Positions 34,350 through 46,603 are shown, counted from the stretch's first letter. The stretch: DNA of 64,000 nucleotides from Fallopia convolvulus (GCA_964016875.1 OZ024720.1:23687742-23751741), one strand, 5' to 3'. Notes: generated by a model from the letters alone, not told the origin. Translations and numbers: made by a program.

Positions 34350-36219
34350 CAAGTTTTACTTAGAGTGCACCCCTCGCTATCCTTGAGCTTAAAGGCTCTA
34401 GGTGGCAGGCGCGACTTCTTCCTTGAGGAGGTACGACCCCTCCCAATTTGGATCTAGCTTTCCGCCCTTGGTGCGCCTTAAAACGAGATTTCCCGAGACC
34501 AAAATACCCAGGGTCCAACCTTCTTGTCATGATATACCACAACCCGCCGTTTGTATTCCATGGAGCGTCGGGCTACGACCTCGCGAAGTTCGTACCTGAA
34601 CTACAATTCTACCTTGAGATTGGCCTCATTTTCTTTTTCGTTGAAGTCGAAACCCTTGCCGAAGGGACCAAGGTTTCTACCGGGACCAGCGTGTCCACCC
34701 CGTAGGTTAAAGCGAACGGTGTCTCTCCCGTGGCTCGGCGTGAGGTCGTCCGATATGTCCACAAGACGAGCGGGAGAAGCTCCGCCCACCAACCTTAGGC
34801 CATGCCTAGCCACTTCTTAAGGTCAGACAAGATACGGGCGTTAACGTTCTTCACCCGACCGTTTGATTGGGGATGGGCCACCGATGAAAACTTGAGGGTT
34901 ACGCCATGCTCGGAGCAAAAGGTCCGAGTATTCTCGCAATCGAACTGAGGACCATGGTCGATCATGATGGTCATGGGGACCCCAAAGCAGCATACGAGGT
35001 TTTTCCATAGGAAATTGCAGACTGTTATCCCTGTGATTTTTGCCATTGCCTCTGCCTCGACCCACTTTGTGAAGTAGTCGACGATGACCAGGATGTGCTG
35101 TACCTTCCCCACGGACTTAGGGAAGGGTCCTAAAATGTCCATCCCCCACATTGCAAAGAGGCAGGGTGCGTGGATCGAGCGCAGGCACGAGGTCGGGGCA
35201 TGCTGGATGTTGCCGTGTTTTTGGCACCCATCACACTTCTGAACGTACGCCCTCGCGTCCTATCAGAGGTGAGCAAAAATACTCCAAGTGGGCGATTTTG
35301 TGCGACTAGGCATGCCATCTGGGGTGGCCGCCGAAGACTCCTTCATGTGCCTCGAACATGTTGTGTTCTACAACCTCGGTCGGCACACATAACAAGTTGG
35401 GCTCTGCGAAACCCCATTGATAGAGCCGTCCGCCGATGACACAGTATCGAGCCGCCTGCATTTTGAGCTTTCTAGCCTCTGTGGGATCCTCAGGAAGGAC
35501 GCCACTTTCCATATATCAAGTGATGGGAATCCTCTAGTCCCCGAGTTTGACGGAGAGAACCTCGTTGTTCACACTTCGCGAGAGCTTTCTTTCTACCATC
35601 ACGTGGTTGCCCACCTCCAAGGGAAGGGCCGACCCCAGCCTTGCTAGAGCATCTGCCTTTGTGTTCGCATTGTGTGGAACGAATTCTACCGCGAATGTTT
35701 CTAGACAAGATACCAAGGCCTTGACTTTTTCTTGGTACGCGAGCAGGAACCCCGTTCTGGTATCATACTGTCCATTTAACTGTCACGCCACCAATTCGGA
35801 ATCGGTGTATACCCTGATCTTGCGAGCCCCACTGAGGAGCGCCATCTCTATCTCGGCGATCATGGCCTCATACTCAGCCTCGTTATTGGTGGTGTCGAAG
35901 GCGAAGTTAAGGGCATACTCCATCTCGATTGAGGGACCGGTGAGAAATACGCCATCCCCGCCTCCGGCATTGCACCGCGAACCATCAACAAAGACCTTCC
36001 ACTCCTCCGATCTCTTGATAGTTTCGGGGAAGGTAACTTCCACCATGAAGTCATCGAGGGTCTGCCCCTTCATCGCAACCCTGGGGAGGTAGCTAATGTC
36101 GAACTCGGAGAGCTCGACCACCCACTTCGTCATCCGCCCAGAGAGGGAGGGCTGGTGGAGGATCTGCCGAAGTGGGAGATCGAAGAGGACCTTGATAGGG
36201 TGTGCATGGAAGTAAGGGC
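34350..36219 (-). pseudogene. Tat pol, distal part: second RNase H-like domain and integrase
   Basis: From 36,133 down: FDISYLPR, the RNase H-like block KVFVDGSRCNAGGG with TNNEAEYEAMIAEIEM and YTDSELV, then NTKADALARLGSAL, then a zinc-binding/core integrase with GMDILGPFPKSVGK, DYFTKWVEAEAM, a Gly-to-His change reading IDHGPQFDC, and HPQSNGRVKNVN. The chromodomain-less C-terminal part is seen down to about 34,360 (GKSRFKAHQGRK). Stops near 35,780, 35,535, 35,300 and 34,795. It is the continuation of the frame cut by the solo LTR. Confidence 0.85.
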
Positions 36220-36224
36220 GTAGG

Positions 36225-37565
36225 TGATAGCTTGCATATAGGAGTAGCTTAGTTGAATGTTTTATATATGTTTTAGTTAGGTTTAGGTTAGTTTTTATGT
36301 AGTTTTTAGATGTTTGTGTTGTCGGGTATTATGCGTTGGTTTGCTTGGTTTTACAGGTTTTTAGGTTCAGGAGCAACAGCGGGGCGAGTACGGATTGACC
36401 ATGGTGGTGGTGGACGAGTCAAGCAAGCTAAGGAATGCTAGGATGATGGTTGAGGATTGAAGAGACAAGCCAAGCCAAGAATCAATTCCTCGGGGTGCAA
36501 GTCGCGTAACTAGCCCGAGCAATCCTGACTGAGTCGCAATTGCGCGGGGAGGAGATTGTGCGGCCGCGCAATGTTGGGCCGATTTCGCGCAATCTGGAGT
36601 TTCACACGGACGAGTGATTTGGGCCGAGATTTGGTTTTGGGCTTTGATATTTTGGTATTTGGGATATTTTTAGGGATATATAAATACTTTATGTTAGTTT
36701 TATTTTCATAACTTTTGATCAACTTTGGAGGCTAGGGTTTCTTTGGAGAGAGTTTTCTCAAAGGAGAAATCTTTGAACCTCATGTAAGTTTGATTTTATT
36801 TTAATTATGCATTGCTAATTTCTCTTGTGTTTGACTAGTTATTGAAATCATAGATTGCATAATATTGTGAGGTTTGATTGATTCTCAACAACTTGAATAG
36901 GTTTTATTCCATGTGCTTAATTGAATTAGAATTATTCTAGGGTTTTGTTAGATTGGCCACCTAATAGAATTTCTAGGTTAATTTACAACTAATCTGATCA
37001 AGTCCCGTTCGGGATTGATTGGATAAAGTAGCAACTATAATTGTTTAGACCCGTTCGGGCTATTCAGTTCTAGAGGGAATAAACCACAGATAAATTGATT
37101 AGCTGTTTGCGTTGAGTATTTGTTTCTATCGATACTTTGGACTTAAAGTTGTCGTTTAATTGAATCTAGGCGTTGTTTTAGGTTGTTAAATGATTAGGAT
37201 TGTTCAGACTGTTAGCTCTTTCAACTAAATATAATGTTTTGGATAATAATCCGCGGTAGATTATTCAAGGGAATTGAGAATCGAAAGAATCAATGATCAA
37301 TAAGCATATCTATGATGGATGTAACTAGTTGAACACGCTTGTCCCTTATTTGATTAAAACCATCTTTTGCATTCTTAGATAGTTTTCTATTTTGCATAGT
37401 AGTTTAGAATTTCATTCATAAAACCCCCCATATTCGTTACTTGGCACTTAAGCAATAACACATTTACACGAGTCTCTGTGGGATCGACCCTTACTTGCCG
37501 CTCTACTGAGTTGGTTAAGTTAGGTTTCTTTGATAGGTATAACGACCACCGAAAATACCTTATCA
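36225..37565. mobile_element. Solo LTR (1,341 bp) inserted in pol, with 5-bp target duplication
   Basis: Begins TGATAGCTTGCATATAGG and ends AATACCTTATCA, so the ends are TGATA...TATCA. GTAGG is directly repeated at 36,220-36,224 and 37,566-37,570. The right part has CTCTGTGGGATCGACCC, a sequence frequent near the end of plant Ty3/gypsy LTRs. Removal of the block plus one GTAGG rejoins the pol frame region. No internal coding sequence remains, as expected after LTR-LTR recombination. Confidence 0.85.
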
Positions 37566-39717
37566 GTAGGTGCCTCACGGCAGTCACCACAGCCAAGGCC
37601 ATTTTTTCTGTCGGGGAGTACCGCTGCTCCGCAGGTTGGAGCACGCGGCTGATGAAATAGACAAGGTGCATCACCTTTCTTGTTAGCACGGCGCTGACCG
37701 TCTCTAGGCTTATGGCCACGTATAGTTGCAAGTCCCAAGTCCTCACCCGCCTTTGGGGGTGACAAAGTGGGGAGCTTTGTCAAGAATACCTTCAACCCAA
37801 AAAAAGCGAGCTCTAGCTCTTCGTCCCAAACAAACTTGTCGTTTTTCTTTAGAGCCGCGAAGAAAGGTAGCGACTTGTCCGCCAATCGGGAACAGAACCT
37901 CCCCAAGTAGTTTACAATGCTGTTGAGCCACTGTACCTCGGTTTGAGATCGGGGTGACCTCATTTAAATAATAGATTCTATCTTGGCGGGGTTCACATCT
38001 ATCCTTCGTTCCCTGATCATGAATCCGAGGAACTTCCCCGATGAAACGCCGAACACACATTTCTCAAGATTTAGACTAAGCCGGTTGTGTCTTAGTGTCG
38101 CAAAAACTTCGACGAGGTCGACCAAATGTTCCTCTGGGGTTCTGCTTCGGACCATAATGGCGTCGACGTATGCCGACACGTTCCTTCCCAGATGGTTCTT
38201 GATGATTCGATCCACGAGTCGCTAGAAGGTTGCACCCGCATTCTTCAAACCAAATGGTATGACCTTGAAGCAGTAAGTCTCGCACTGCGTGATGAAGGAT
38301 GTTTCTTCCTCATCTAGCGGGCTCATTAAAACCTGATTGTAACCTGAGTAGGCGTCGAGGAAGCTCAAGACCCCGTGACCCGCCATGGAATCGACCAGCT
38401 CGTCGATTGAGGGCAGGGTGTAACGGTCTTTGGGGCAGGCCTTGTTCAGATCCTTGAAGTCCACGCACAAGCGCCACTTTCCGTTGGCCTTTTTTACCAG
38501 TACAATGTTAGACAACCATCTAGGGTACTGGACCTCGCTAATAAACCCCGCGGCCAGCAGCTTTCCTACCTCGGCATTCACGGTGCTTGCTCTCTCCTCA
38601 TTCATTTTCCTTCGGCGTTGTACTACAGGACGGGCGGTGACATCCACGTTTAAAGAGTGTTGGGCCACTGTTCGCGGTATGCCGCGGAGGTCTTTTGCAT
38701 TCCATGAGAACACATCGCAGGAGCCAGAAAGCAAGGTCTCCAACGATGTTGCTGACTCCCCGGAGAGGCACTCGCTGTTTCCGAAGGGGGTAACAATGCT
38801 TCTCTCTGTCTCTGGGATGTGGATCGTGAAGTCCCGGACTTCGAGATCAGCCTCGCTGGGAGACTCCACCATGAACACCAAGCACTTTTGTTTAGTAGAG
38901 GTCGCATAGCAGACGCGGCCCTCCTCTTGGTTGCCCTTTACCTCCCCGACCCCGCCATCGACGGGGAACTTCATCTTCAGGTGGTAGATAGACACCACCA
39001 CCTGAAATTTCATTAAGGGCACCCTCCCGATGATTGCATTATACACCGAGGGCAGGTGTACCACGGTGAATTCCACCATCTCGGTTTCGCCTTGTCGAAC
39101 CGGTACCCATCGTCATCCAGAGGTCTATTAGGCCCGCGACATCGACCTCGTCCATTGAGAAGGAAGTGAGTTTCACAACGTTGGGTTTGAGGGACGTCTC
39201 GGAGATGCCTAACTGCTCGAAGGCGCCGTAGTACATGATGTCCACATAGGATCACGTGTCCACCAATACATACTTCACCATCTTCGAGCCCATCTGAGCA
39301 TGGACCACCAAAGGGTCAGAGTATGGCATGCGCAGCCCCTCGGCATCCTCATAGGTGAAGGCGAGCCCTACGTGGGACCGCGAGGTTTGCGCGACGCTGA
39401 ATATCGAGGGCTCATGATGGCTTGCTCTCGCGTACCTTTTTCTCTCTACCTGGATCGAGCCATCCAAGGAGGGGCCACCCAAGATGGTGTGAATATATCC
39501 ATCGGGCGTCGTCGAGTGCCCGGATCATGCCTGCTTTGCGGAAGTCTACTGTTCGACGTTGTTGGCTCTTGCTTGGCTCGGGCATTGTGGCACGTTGTTT
39601 GTGCCTGAGGTGGGGTTGGCATGCCCTTTTCGTTTGGGTTATATAGAGGGCCTCCCTTTCCCATGTAACCTCGTTGCCTCCCTCTAAAGCAGTTCCAACT
39701 CCCACCATCGTTGTTCA

Positions 39718-39764
<47 letters not shown>

Positions 39765-40702
39765 TTGTTGTTCCTCGTGTTGTTGTTGTTGACGGGGTTT
39801 TGGGCCTGCGTCACATACGCATCCTCGGTGGCCGGCACACCCACCTTGGCCTTTCCCTTAGCCTCGGCCACGATTTCCTTGTCGGTCCTCGTCCGAGAGA
39901 TCTGGTTGGCGGCGTCCTCGTCATATACCTGGGCCATGATCCGGGCACACAGGCTGTCATATGTCGCCGGACATTTTAGGAAAATGTAATTCTTGAAAGC
40001 CCCGTGACATAGGTTGCCCATGAGGGTGTCTCACACCGAAGCCTCGTCGATATGCGCGATCTCGACGACCGCGGTTGTGAACCTTGTAAAAAAGGTGCCC
40101 AACGACTCGCCCTCGACCTGCTCGATGCCACGGAGATCCCGCATGTTTTTCTTGCGCTTCCTTGAGCCACTGAAGTGGGCGATGAAGGACTCGCATAGCT
40201 GAGTGAACGAGGCCACAAATCCGATTTTGAGGCTTATAAACCACATCATTGAGGCCTTTTCCAGGGTGGTAGGGAAGACGCGGCAAAAAATGGTGTCGTT
40301 GTAAGAGTTAACGTTCATTTGAACAGCGAAATGCTTCACATGCTCCTCCAGATCTGTCGCGCCGTCGTAGAGTCCCATTTGCGGCCTATGGAAGCCTTTG
40401 GGCATCGACGCGCTTTGAATCTCGTCTACGAAAGGTGAGAAGCTTCCGGCCTCGATATGGCGACGTCGCGACCGTGACTTTAGGGTATGGATCGTGCTCC
40501 CTGCTGTTTCAGATATTTTCAAATCGTGCATCCGGGAACGTCGCGAGCGAGACCTCGAGATATGCATGGGGTCTCGGGGCGGCCTCTCCGTAGACGATCT
40601 GTTGGTTGATGCCTCATGCCCCGGCACGTGCCCAAGGACGTATGCGGGTACGTACTCAGAGTGGGGTTGTCCAGGCTCGGGAATGGGGACGTACGCGGAC
40701 AT
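37566..40702 (-). pseudogene. Tat gag and proximal pol: capsid, protease, reverse transcriptase
   Basis: Gag opens at 40,702 (MSAYVPIPEPG) with Arg/Ser-rich and capsid-like segments (YDGATDLEEHVKHF, SLGTFFTRF). A TGA lies at about 40,028. A poly-Asn tract at 39,715-39,790 comes from a (GTT)n microsatellite. The protease core PLVVHAQMGSKMVKYVLVDT is followed by a TGA in place of the active-site Gly. RT has KWRLCVDFKDLNKACPKD and FGLKNAGATF; the catalytic box reads YVDA instead of YVDD near 38,165, then a stop lies near 37,965. RT-RNase H continues to about 37,570. All catalytic centres seen here are damaged. Confidence 0.85.
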
Positions 40703-41014
40703 TAGAGGTGCCTGGCCGTGACCGGGCGAAGGAGCGAAGCCTTGCTAGTATTGCCCATAGCCCGGATAGAGATATGGTTTCGAGGGAATGCTGCCTGTTT
40801 TGTACCCCCGGAATGGGTAAGGGTTTTGCAGGACGTTATATGCCCATCCCGGAGGGACTCCGAACGGGAAACCCGGTGGTGGCGTCATGTTCATCCATTG
40901 CGAGGTTTCAGGCATGTTATCGGGGTACTAAGGGAAGAAGTTGTTTGGGCAAGCCATTTGGAGGGATTCAAAAGCCAAGGTTTGCGCAAGTAGGGAAACT
41001 GCTTAGGATGAAGA

Positions 41015-41034
41015 AGTTCCCACAGACGGAGCCA
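41015..41034 (-). promoter_or_regulatory. Primer-binding site of the Tat element
   Basis: Just inside the 5' LTR on the minus strand, TGGCTCCGTCTGTGGGAAC resembles the TGGCGCCGTCTGTGGGAA primer-binding sites of many plant Tat-type elements, with one change. Confidence 0.6.
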
Positions 41035-41035
41035 G

Positions 41036-41804
41036 TGATGAAACCCGAAATAAACCAGCGCTAAAAGACAAGAACGAGATTGCTTTTATTCAACGAGGAA
41101 AATGCTTGCTTTTATTTATATCTTTTCGAGCGAGGATACAAGTTCCGGGATCATGCCCTAGACCTCTTTCTAGAGGATTCGAGGTTTCAATCTAACAAGG
41201 TTCGATACCTCCTAGCTACTGCGAGATTCTATCACTAACAGACTTATTGACGAGCCCTGCTCCTATTGCAAGCCTAGGCGCGATGTTCTTTGGCGAGGTT
41301 GGACACTTGATTGCTTGTGGGGATTTGTGATCTGAAAAGTGATGTAGCGAGATCCTTGATTTGAGACGAGGTCTCTTTGGGCGACTTGAAGTCTTTTTAT
41401 GGACCTTCACTTGACTGTAGCACGGCCTTTCACGATAATTCAACACGTCGATCTTCAACGAACATGATAGTTCTTGAGTTCAAGATGTTTTTCGACCCCC
41501 TTCTACCTTCGAGGTTCTCCTCTATTTATAAAGGTTTCAGGAACATGGTTTTGATGTTTTCTCGATGTGGGACGCCCGAGATCAAGATCTTTGATTGGTC
41601 GAGAGTGAGGCAGTTGGTCATTGGTTGAGAATATGGTGGTCGTTGAGTGGTTTAAATGGGGCAGGGATGTCAACTTTTGAACAACGAAGTTTGGGTCTTG
41701 TTATTAGTGGGGGAGAGTCTGCTTAACCGTCCTATTTCATGAGTTCGACGAGGTCTGGACCTCGTGGTCGTGGTTTTCAGACTTTGCCCGGGAAGGGATT
41801 CGCA
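41036..41804 (-). repeat. 5' LTR of the Tat-lineage retrotransposon
   Basis: Partner of 28,270-29,037. Plus-strand start TGATGAAACCCGAAATAAAC, end GGGATTCGCA. For the minus-strand element this is the promoter-bearing LTR. Confidence 0.9.
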
Positions 41805-42290
41805 CGTGAAATGTTTCACCAGTCACTCGCTAGTTATATGGGTGACATGTTCACCTGTATAACTGTTATATATTTTTTCATTATTTGGATGAGACCATTT
41901 AATACTAATTATTCATACAAAAAACATATGAAGATAATGATTCAATAAGTAAATTATCAATACACTGAGTAAACAAAAATGCGAATTCAGAAATCATAAT
42001 TCTAAAAGCAATATTAAAAAAATACATTATAAAATATTAATGTTAATAAGATATTTGAAAATTGTCTTCAAAATATGAGAACGCCTTCAAAATATACTAG
42101 GATAACTAGGATTTAAAATGGGTTATGTGGTGGTCTAGGTGAAATAGATGATGGGTTGGGTGGTGGGTGGGTGACAGATTGGGTTATTTGGGTGACACCC
42201 ATATCCGACTCATCACCCAATCCTTCCATCACCTATTTTGTTTGGGTTTTCGGACATTTATTTTGGGTGGGTTAAACAGGTGGGTCGTCA
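41805..42290. other. AT-rich spacer, nothing identified
   Basis: Contains short GGGTGGGTGACA and GGTTATGTGG repeats near 42,120-42,200. No gene visible. Confidence 0.35.
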
Positions 42291-42298
42291 CCCGTGGG

Positions 42299-42713
42299 TA
42301 GAGCTGTCAAAAGTTGACCGACTTAAACAGTCCGAAAAATTTAGGGTCAAGACCCAAAAATTAGAACCCGAAACCCAAAATAAACCGAACCCGATAGACC
42401 CGAAACCCATTGGGTTGACTCGATTTGTTATATTTTTAGAACATAAATAATATATTTTAAAAATTATAATATATTTTATTATTAAAATATATAAAAATAA
42501 TAGATTATTATTAGATATCATTTTTAAATAAAAACAATATTTTAATAATTGTAAAAAATTGATTTTCTTGACTTGTTGGGTCGACCCGACCCACCTGAAA
42601 ACCCGCAATGACCCGGCCCGGTTTGACCGGTGAGCCGTTACAACCCGAACCCGACTCAACCAAAACCCGAAATAACCGAACTCGAACCCGACCTGACCGA
42701 CCCGTTTGATATA
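42299..42713. mobile_element. hAT-like non-autonomous element B (GACCCG-rich)
   Basis: Starts TAGAGCTGTCAAAAGTTGAC and ends CGTTTGATATA. The 8-bp duplication CCCGTGGG is at 42,291-42,298 and 42,714-42,721. The interior is dominated by ACCCGA repeats and AT tracts. Confidence 0.7.
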
Positions 42714-42721
42714 CCCGTGGG

Positions 42722-43181
42722 TAGACTTGTCAAAACTTGACCCGACCCGAAAAACCAAGCCGACCCGCCCGAACTTTTTTGGGTTGAAACCCGGCCCAAA
42801 AATCAATGGGTCAAAGTAATTTGAACCTGGTCGACCCGGAAAAAACTAGGTTGGGTCACCAACCCGTTGGGTTGACTTGGCCAACCCGATAAAATATTAT
42901 TTCAATTATAAATTCAATATTTTATTATAAATTTTGTGTAAAATTATTATTTTATTATTATTAAATAATATTTATATACTATAATATTAATTATTTTAAT
43001 AAATATAAAGATAAAGGTTAACAAAATTGACGATCATGACCCGTGGGATCAACCCGAACCCGTAACAACCCGGTCCATATGAATCCGAAAATTTTACAAC
43101 CCGACGACCGAGACCCGTTTTGACCTGAACCCGATTGACCCAAACCCGAACCTGACCCGCCCGACCCATTTAACAAGTCTA
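42722..43181. mobile_element. hAT-like non-autonomous element A (GACCCG-rich)
   Basis: Starts TAGACTTGTCAAAACTTGAC, ends TTTAACAAGTCTA, with 8-bp duplications CCCGTGGG at 42,714-42,721 and 43,182-43,189. It abuts element B and shares the middle duplication. Confidence 0.8.
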
Positions 43182-43363
43182 CCCGTGGGTAATTGTTAGT
43201 AGGGTTGAGAATAGGTTGGTTCAAATTGAAATATTAAGTTGAACCAACTCAACTGAAACGATCTAAAATTGATATCATTCCGTTTAGTTTTGGTTTTGCT
43301 TGGGTTAAATTTTTGGTTCAATTTATTGGTCAAAGATTGTGTTCCCACCAATATTATCTTATA

Positions 43364-43613
43364 CTTTCTCCGTTCCATTTTGATTGTCCAATAATACAAA
43401 AAACACACATATTAATAAAAGGGTAGAAATTGTATTGGAAAAGTAAAAAGGTAGGAGAGAGAATAGAATTAAATTAATTGTGTAGTTAAATCAACCAATA
43501 GAAATAAAGAGAGGGATATTAGAATTTGAGATTGCGTTGAATTTTGCAAAATTTGGACAAATATTTTGGTACAAAAAGGTATTTTTGGACACACTTAATG
43601 GTACGGAAGGAAG
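43364..43613. mobile_element. Stowaway-like MITE (250 bp)
   Basis: CTTTCTCCGTTCCATTTTGA at the left is inverted in GGTACGGAAGGAAG at the right, and TA flanks both sides (43,362-43,363; 43,614-43,615), the duplication used by mariner-type elements. Confidence 0.75.
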
Positions 43614-43710
43614 TATGTAAATTAGGATAATATCTATTGTATAGTTGGTTAGTATCTTCTAGTGTTTATTCTATAGGGAAGTTTATGATCTTTTCTTTGT
43701 ATATATATAT

Positions 43711-45186
43711 GGTTAGGTTCAAGTAAGGAGAGTTCTTACGGTAAATAGTAAGGAGCTTTCTCAACCTTTAGATTTTAAGAAATCAATGAATATATATTTT
43801 TAAGTTTTAAAAGAAAAGGAAAAACAATCTAATGATATTTTAATTTTTCTCTCTTCTTTCCTTATTTTTTACAACTTTTTTCACATGTAATTTTCTCTCT
43901 CTTCAAATTTCATCGTTTCTATGTATATATACGCTGATGAAAAACACTGTCTATTCTAATGCATATTGAACAACTAGTTATTATAAATGAACAACTACTT
44001 AATCACAAATGAACAATTACTATCTCACAATTATTAATAACAAATAATGAACAACTACTTATTTGCGAATGAACAACTACTTATTCGCGAATGAACAACT
44101 ACTTATTGTTCTTGCGTCTGTACGTAGTTGTTTTTGCGTTTGTACATAGTTGTTCATTCGTGAATAAGTAGTTGTTCAATGTTTTTTATTAATAATTGTG
44201 AGATTGTAGTTGTTCATTCACGAATAAGTAGTTGTTCACCCACAATTAAGTAGTTGTCCATTCACGATTAAGTAGTTGTTCATTGTTTGTAATTAATAAT
44301 TGTGAGATTATAGTTGTTCATTCCCAAATAAGTAGTTGTTCATTCGCGAATAAGTTGTTGTTCATTCGCGAATAAGTAGTTGTTCATTTTTTGTTATTAA
44401 TAAATGTGACATTGTAGTTTTTCATTAGTGATTAAGGAGTTGTTCATTTATAATAAGTAGTTGTTCATTATGCATTGGAATTAGACATGTCAAAAACTGA
44501 CCTAACCCGCTAACCCGACCCGACCCGCTCGATAATTTTAGGGTCAAGACCCGAAAATTTGAACCCGAAATAAACCGAACCAGATAGAACCCAAACCCGT
44601 TGGGTTGAAACCCGAAACCCGTTGGGTTGACCGATTTAGTATATTTATAGAATTTTTTAATTTATTTTGAAACTTATAATATATTTTATTATTAAAATAA
44701 ATGAAAATTAAATATTATAATTAAATATTATTATATAATTAAAAATTAATTTTAATAATCATAAGAAAAAAAAGGAGATTTTAGACCCGCTGGTCAACCC
44801 GACCCGACCGAAAACCCGTTACAACCCGACCCGATTGACCCGTGACCCATAACAAACCGGAACCCGATTGTAACCGAACCCGAACCCGAACCCGAACCCG
44901 CCCTACCCGACCCGATTGACAGGTCTAATTGGAATAGACATATTTTTCATCAACGCTTATATAAAGAAACGGTGAAAATTAGAAGAGAGAGAAAATTAGA
45001 TGTGAACAAACTTATTTATTTTTTAAAGTTGTAAAAAATAAAGAAAGAAGGGAGAGAAATTAAGATATCATTAGATTTTTTCCTTTTCTTTTAATACCTA
45101 AAAATTATATCCATTGATTTCTTAAAATCTAAAGGCTGAGAAAGCTCCTTTTTATTTACCGTAAGAACTCTTTTTACTTGAACTCA

Positions 45187-45190
<4 letters not shown>
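43711..45190. mobile_element. Fold-back element in a TA repeat, with GTTGTTCATT motif array
   Basis: Long inverted arms: GGTTAGGTTCAAGTAAGGAG near 43,711 is inverted in CTTTTTACTTGAACTCAACC near 45,190, and similarity runs about 250 bp. The interior repeats GAACAACTACTTATTCGCGA and its reverse complement many times, making a second nested inverted structure. It is flanked on both sides by TA repeats and contains hAT-like element C at 44,482-44,927. No transposase. Confidence 0.75.
44482..44927. mobile_element. hAT-like non-autonomous element C (GACCCG-rich)
   Basis: Starts TAGACATGTCAAAAACTGAC, ends GATTGACAGGTCTA, flanked by the 8-bp duplication ATTGGAAT at 44,474-44,481 and 44,928-44,935. 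It interrupts the right arm of the fold-back element. Confidence 0.85.

Positions 45191-45258
<68 letters not shown>
45191..45258. repeat. (TA)n microsatellite, about 34 units
   Basis: Uninterrupted TA run separating two fold-back elements; a shorter run lies at 46,582-46,603. Confidence 0.95.
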
Positions 45259-45260
<2 letters not shown>

Positions 45261-46581
45261 TTTTGGTTCAAGCGAGACCCACTCTTGTGGTGAGACCTTG
45301 AGCTTAAAGTGAGGACTAATCTCAACCATTAGATTTACATCATCACTATATATTGGATGGTCAAGATTTTTTATTTTTTATTTTTTTATTTTTTTAATTT
45401 TTTTTTTATTTTTTTTTCGGAATTTTTTCGGATTTTTTATATTATATTCTTTGTTAAAAAAAGCTTTAAAAATATTAAATATAACAGTTCAATTTTTATA
45501 TACTTTGGGTTCATTTTTATACACTAGAAGTTCAATTTTTTTATGTTAGGAGTTCAATTTTCAATATTGTATGAGTTCAATTTTTATATTCTACGAGTTC
45601 ATTTTTTATCTATGATAAGTTCAATTTTTATGTGTTTGAGTTCATTTTCAAAATAATTCGATTTTCGCAAAACTAAAAAAATAGGAAAATAAAAAAAATA
45701 AAAATTAATTAAAAATTAATTAAAAATTAATTAAAAATTAATTAAAAATTAATTAAAAATTAATTAAAAATTAATTAAAAAAATAAAAAAAATAAAAAAT
45801 GATTTTTTTTGAAAAAAAGCTTTAAAAACGTTAAATATGACGGTTCAATTTTTATATACTACGAGTTCATTTTTATACACTAGAAGTTCAATTTTTTATG
45901 TTAGGAGTTCAATTTTCAATATTGTATGAGTTCAATTTTAATATTCTACGAGTTCATTTTTAATCTATGATAAGTTCAATTTTTATGTTCTTTGAGTTCA
46001 TTTTTAAAATAATTCGATTTTCGCAAAACTAATAAAACAATAAAATAAAATAAAATAAAATTTGAAAAAAAATTGAAAAAAGCTTTAAAAAAGCTTTAAA
46101 AACGTTAAATAGGAAAGTTCAATTTTTATATACTACGAGTTCATTTTTATACACTAGAAGTTCAATTTTTTTATATTAGGAGTTCAATATTCAATATTGT
46201 ATGAGTTCATTTTTTATATACTACGAGTTCATTTTTTATCTATGATAAGTTCAATTTTTATGTGTTTTAAGTTCATTTTTAAAATAATTCGATTTTCGCA
46301 AAATTAAAAAAATAACTAAAAAAATTAAAAATTAAAAAAATTAAAAATTAAAAAATTAAAAATTAAAAAATTAAAATTTTTTTATAAAATTTTAAAAAAA
46401 TGAAAAAATGAAAAAAAAAATGAAAAAATGAAAAAAATGAAAAAAAAATTGAAAAATGAAAAAAATCTTGACCATTGAATACATAATAGAGGGGTAAATC
46501 CAATGGTTGAGATTGGTCCTCATTTTAAGCAATGTGTCTTACGGTCTTACCACAAGGGTGGTCCTCACCGGAACCATGCCC
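45259..46581. mobile_element. Second fold-back element in a TA repeat, with AAGTTCATTTTT motif array
   Basis: Left GGTTTTGGTTCAAGCGAGAC and following ACTCTTGTGGTGAGACC are inverted in CCACAAGGGTGGTCCTCACC near 46,555. The interior has about three units of 230-260 bp beginning at AAAAAGCTTTAAAAA near 45,462, 45,816 and 46,076, each with many GAGTTCA and AGTTCAAT motifs, and an 11-bp TTAATTAAAAA tandem array at 45,703-45,780. No coding sequence. Confidence 0.75.
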
Positions 46582-46603
46582 TATATATATATATATATAT
46601 ATT

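Larger units (their letters stand above)
28270..41804 (-). mobile_element. Ty3/gypsy LTR retrotransposon, Tat lineage, 13.5 kb, inactivated
   Basis: Paired LTRs flank a 12-kb interior with gag, protease, RT, RNase H, a second RNase H-like domain and integrase in minus-strand order. The dual RNase H and a long 3' internal region with an antisense gene are Tat hallmarks. The interior also holds two minisatellites and a solo LTR of another element (36,225-37,565). Stops and frame changes are spread through all coding parts. No target duplication was found (left flank AGCTT, right flank CGTGA), suggesting divergence or an ectopic rearrangement. Confidence 0.9.

Noticed and set aside
36500..36610. 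MULE terminal sequence inside the solo LTR (GCGCAA motifs)
   Set aside because: Only short GC motifs match; the block is explained by the solo LTR with its exact duplication.
39711..39790. Val- or Leu-rich plus-strand protein
   Set aside because: It is the complement of a (GTT)n microsatellite in gag.
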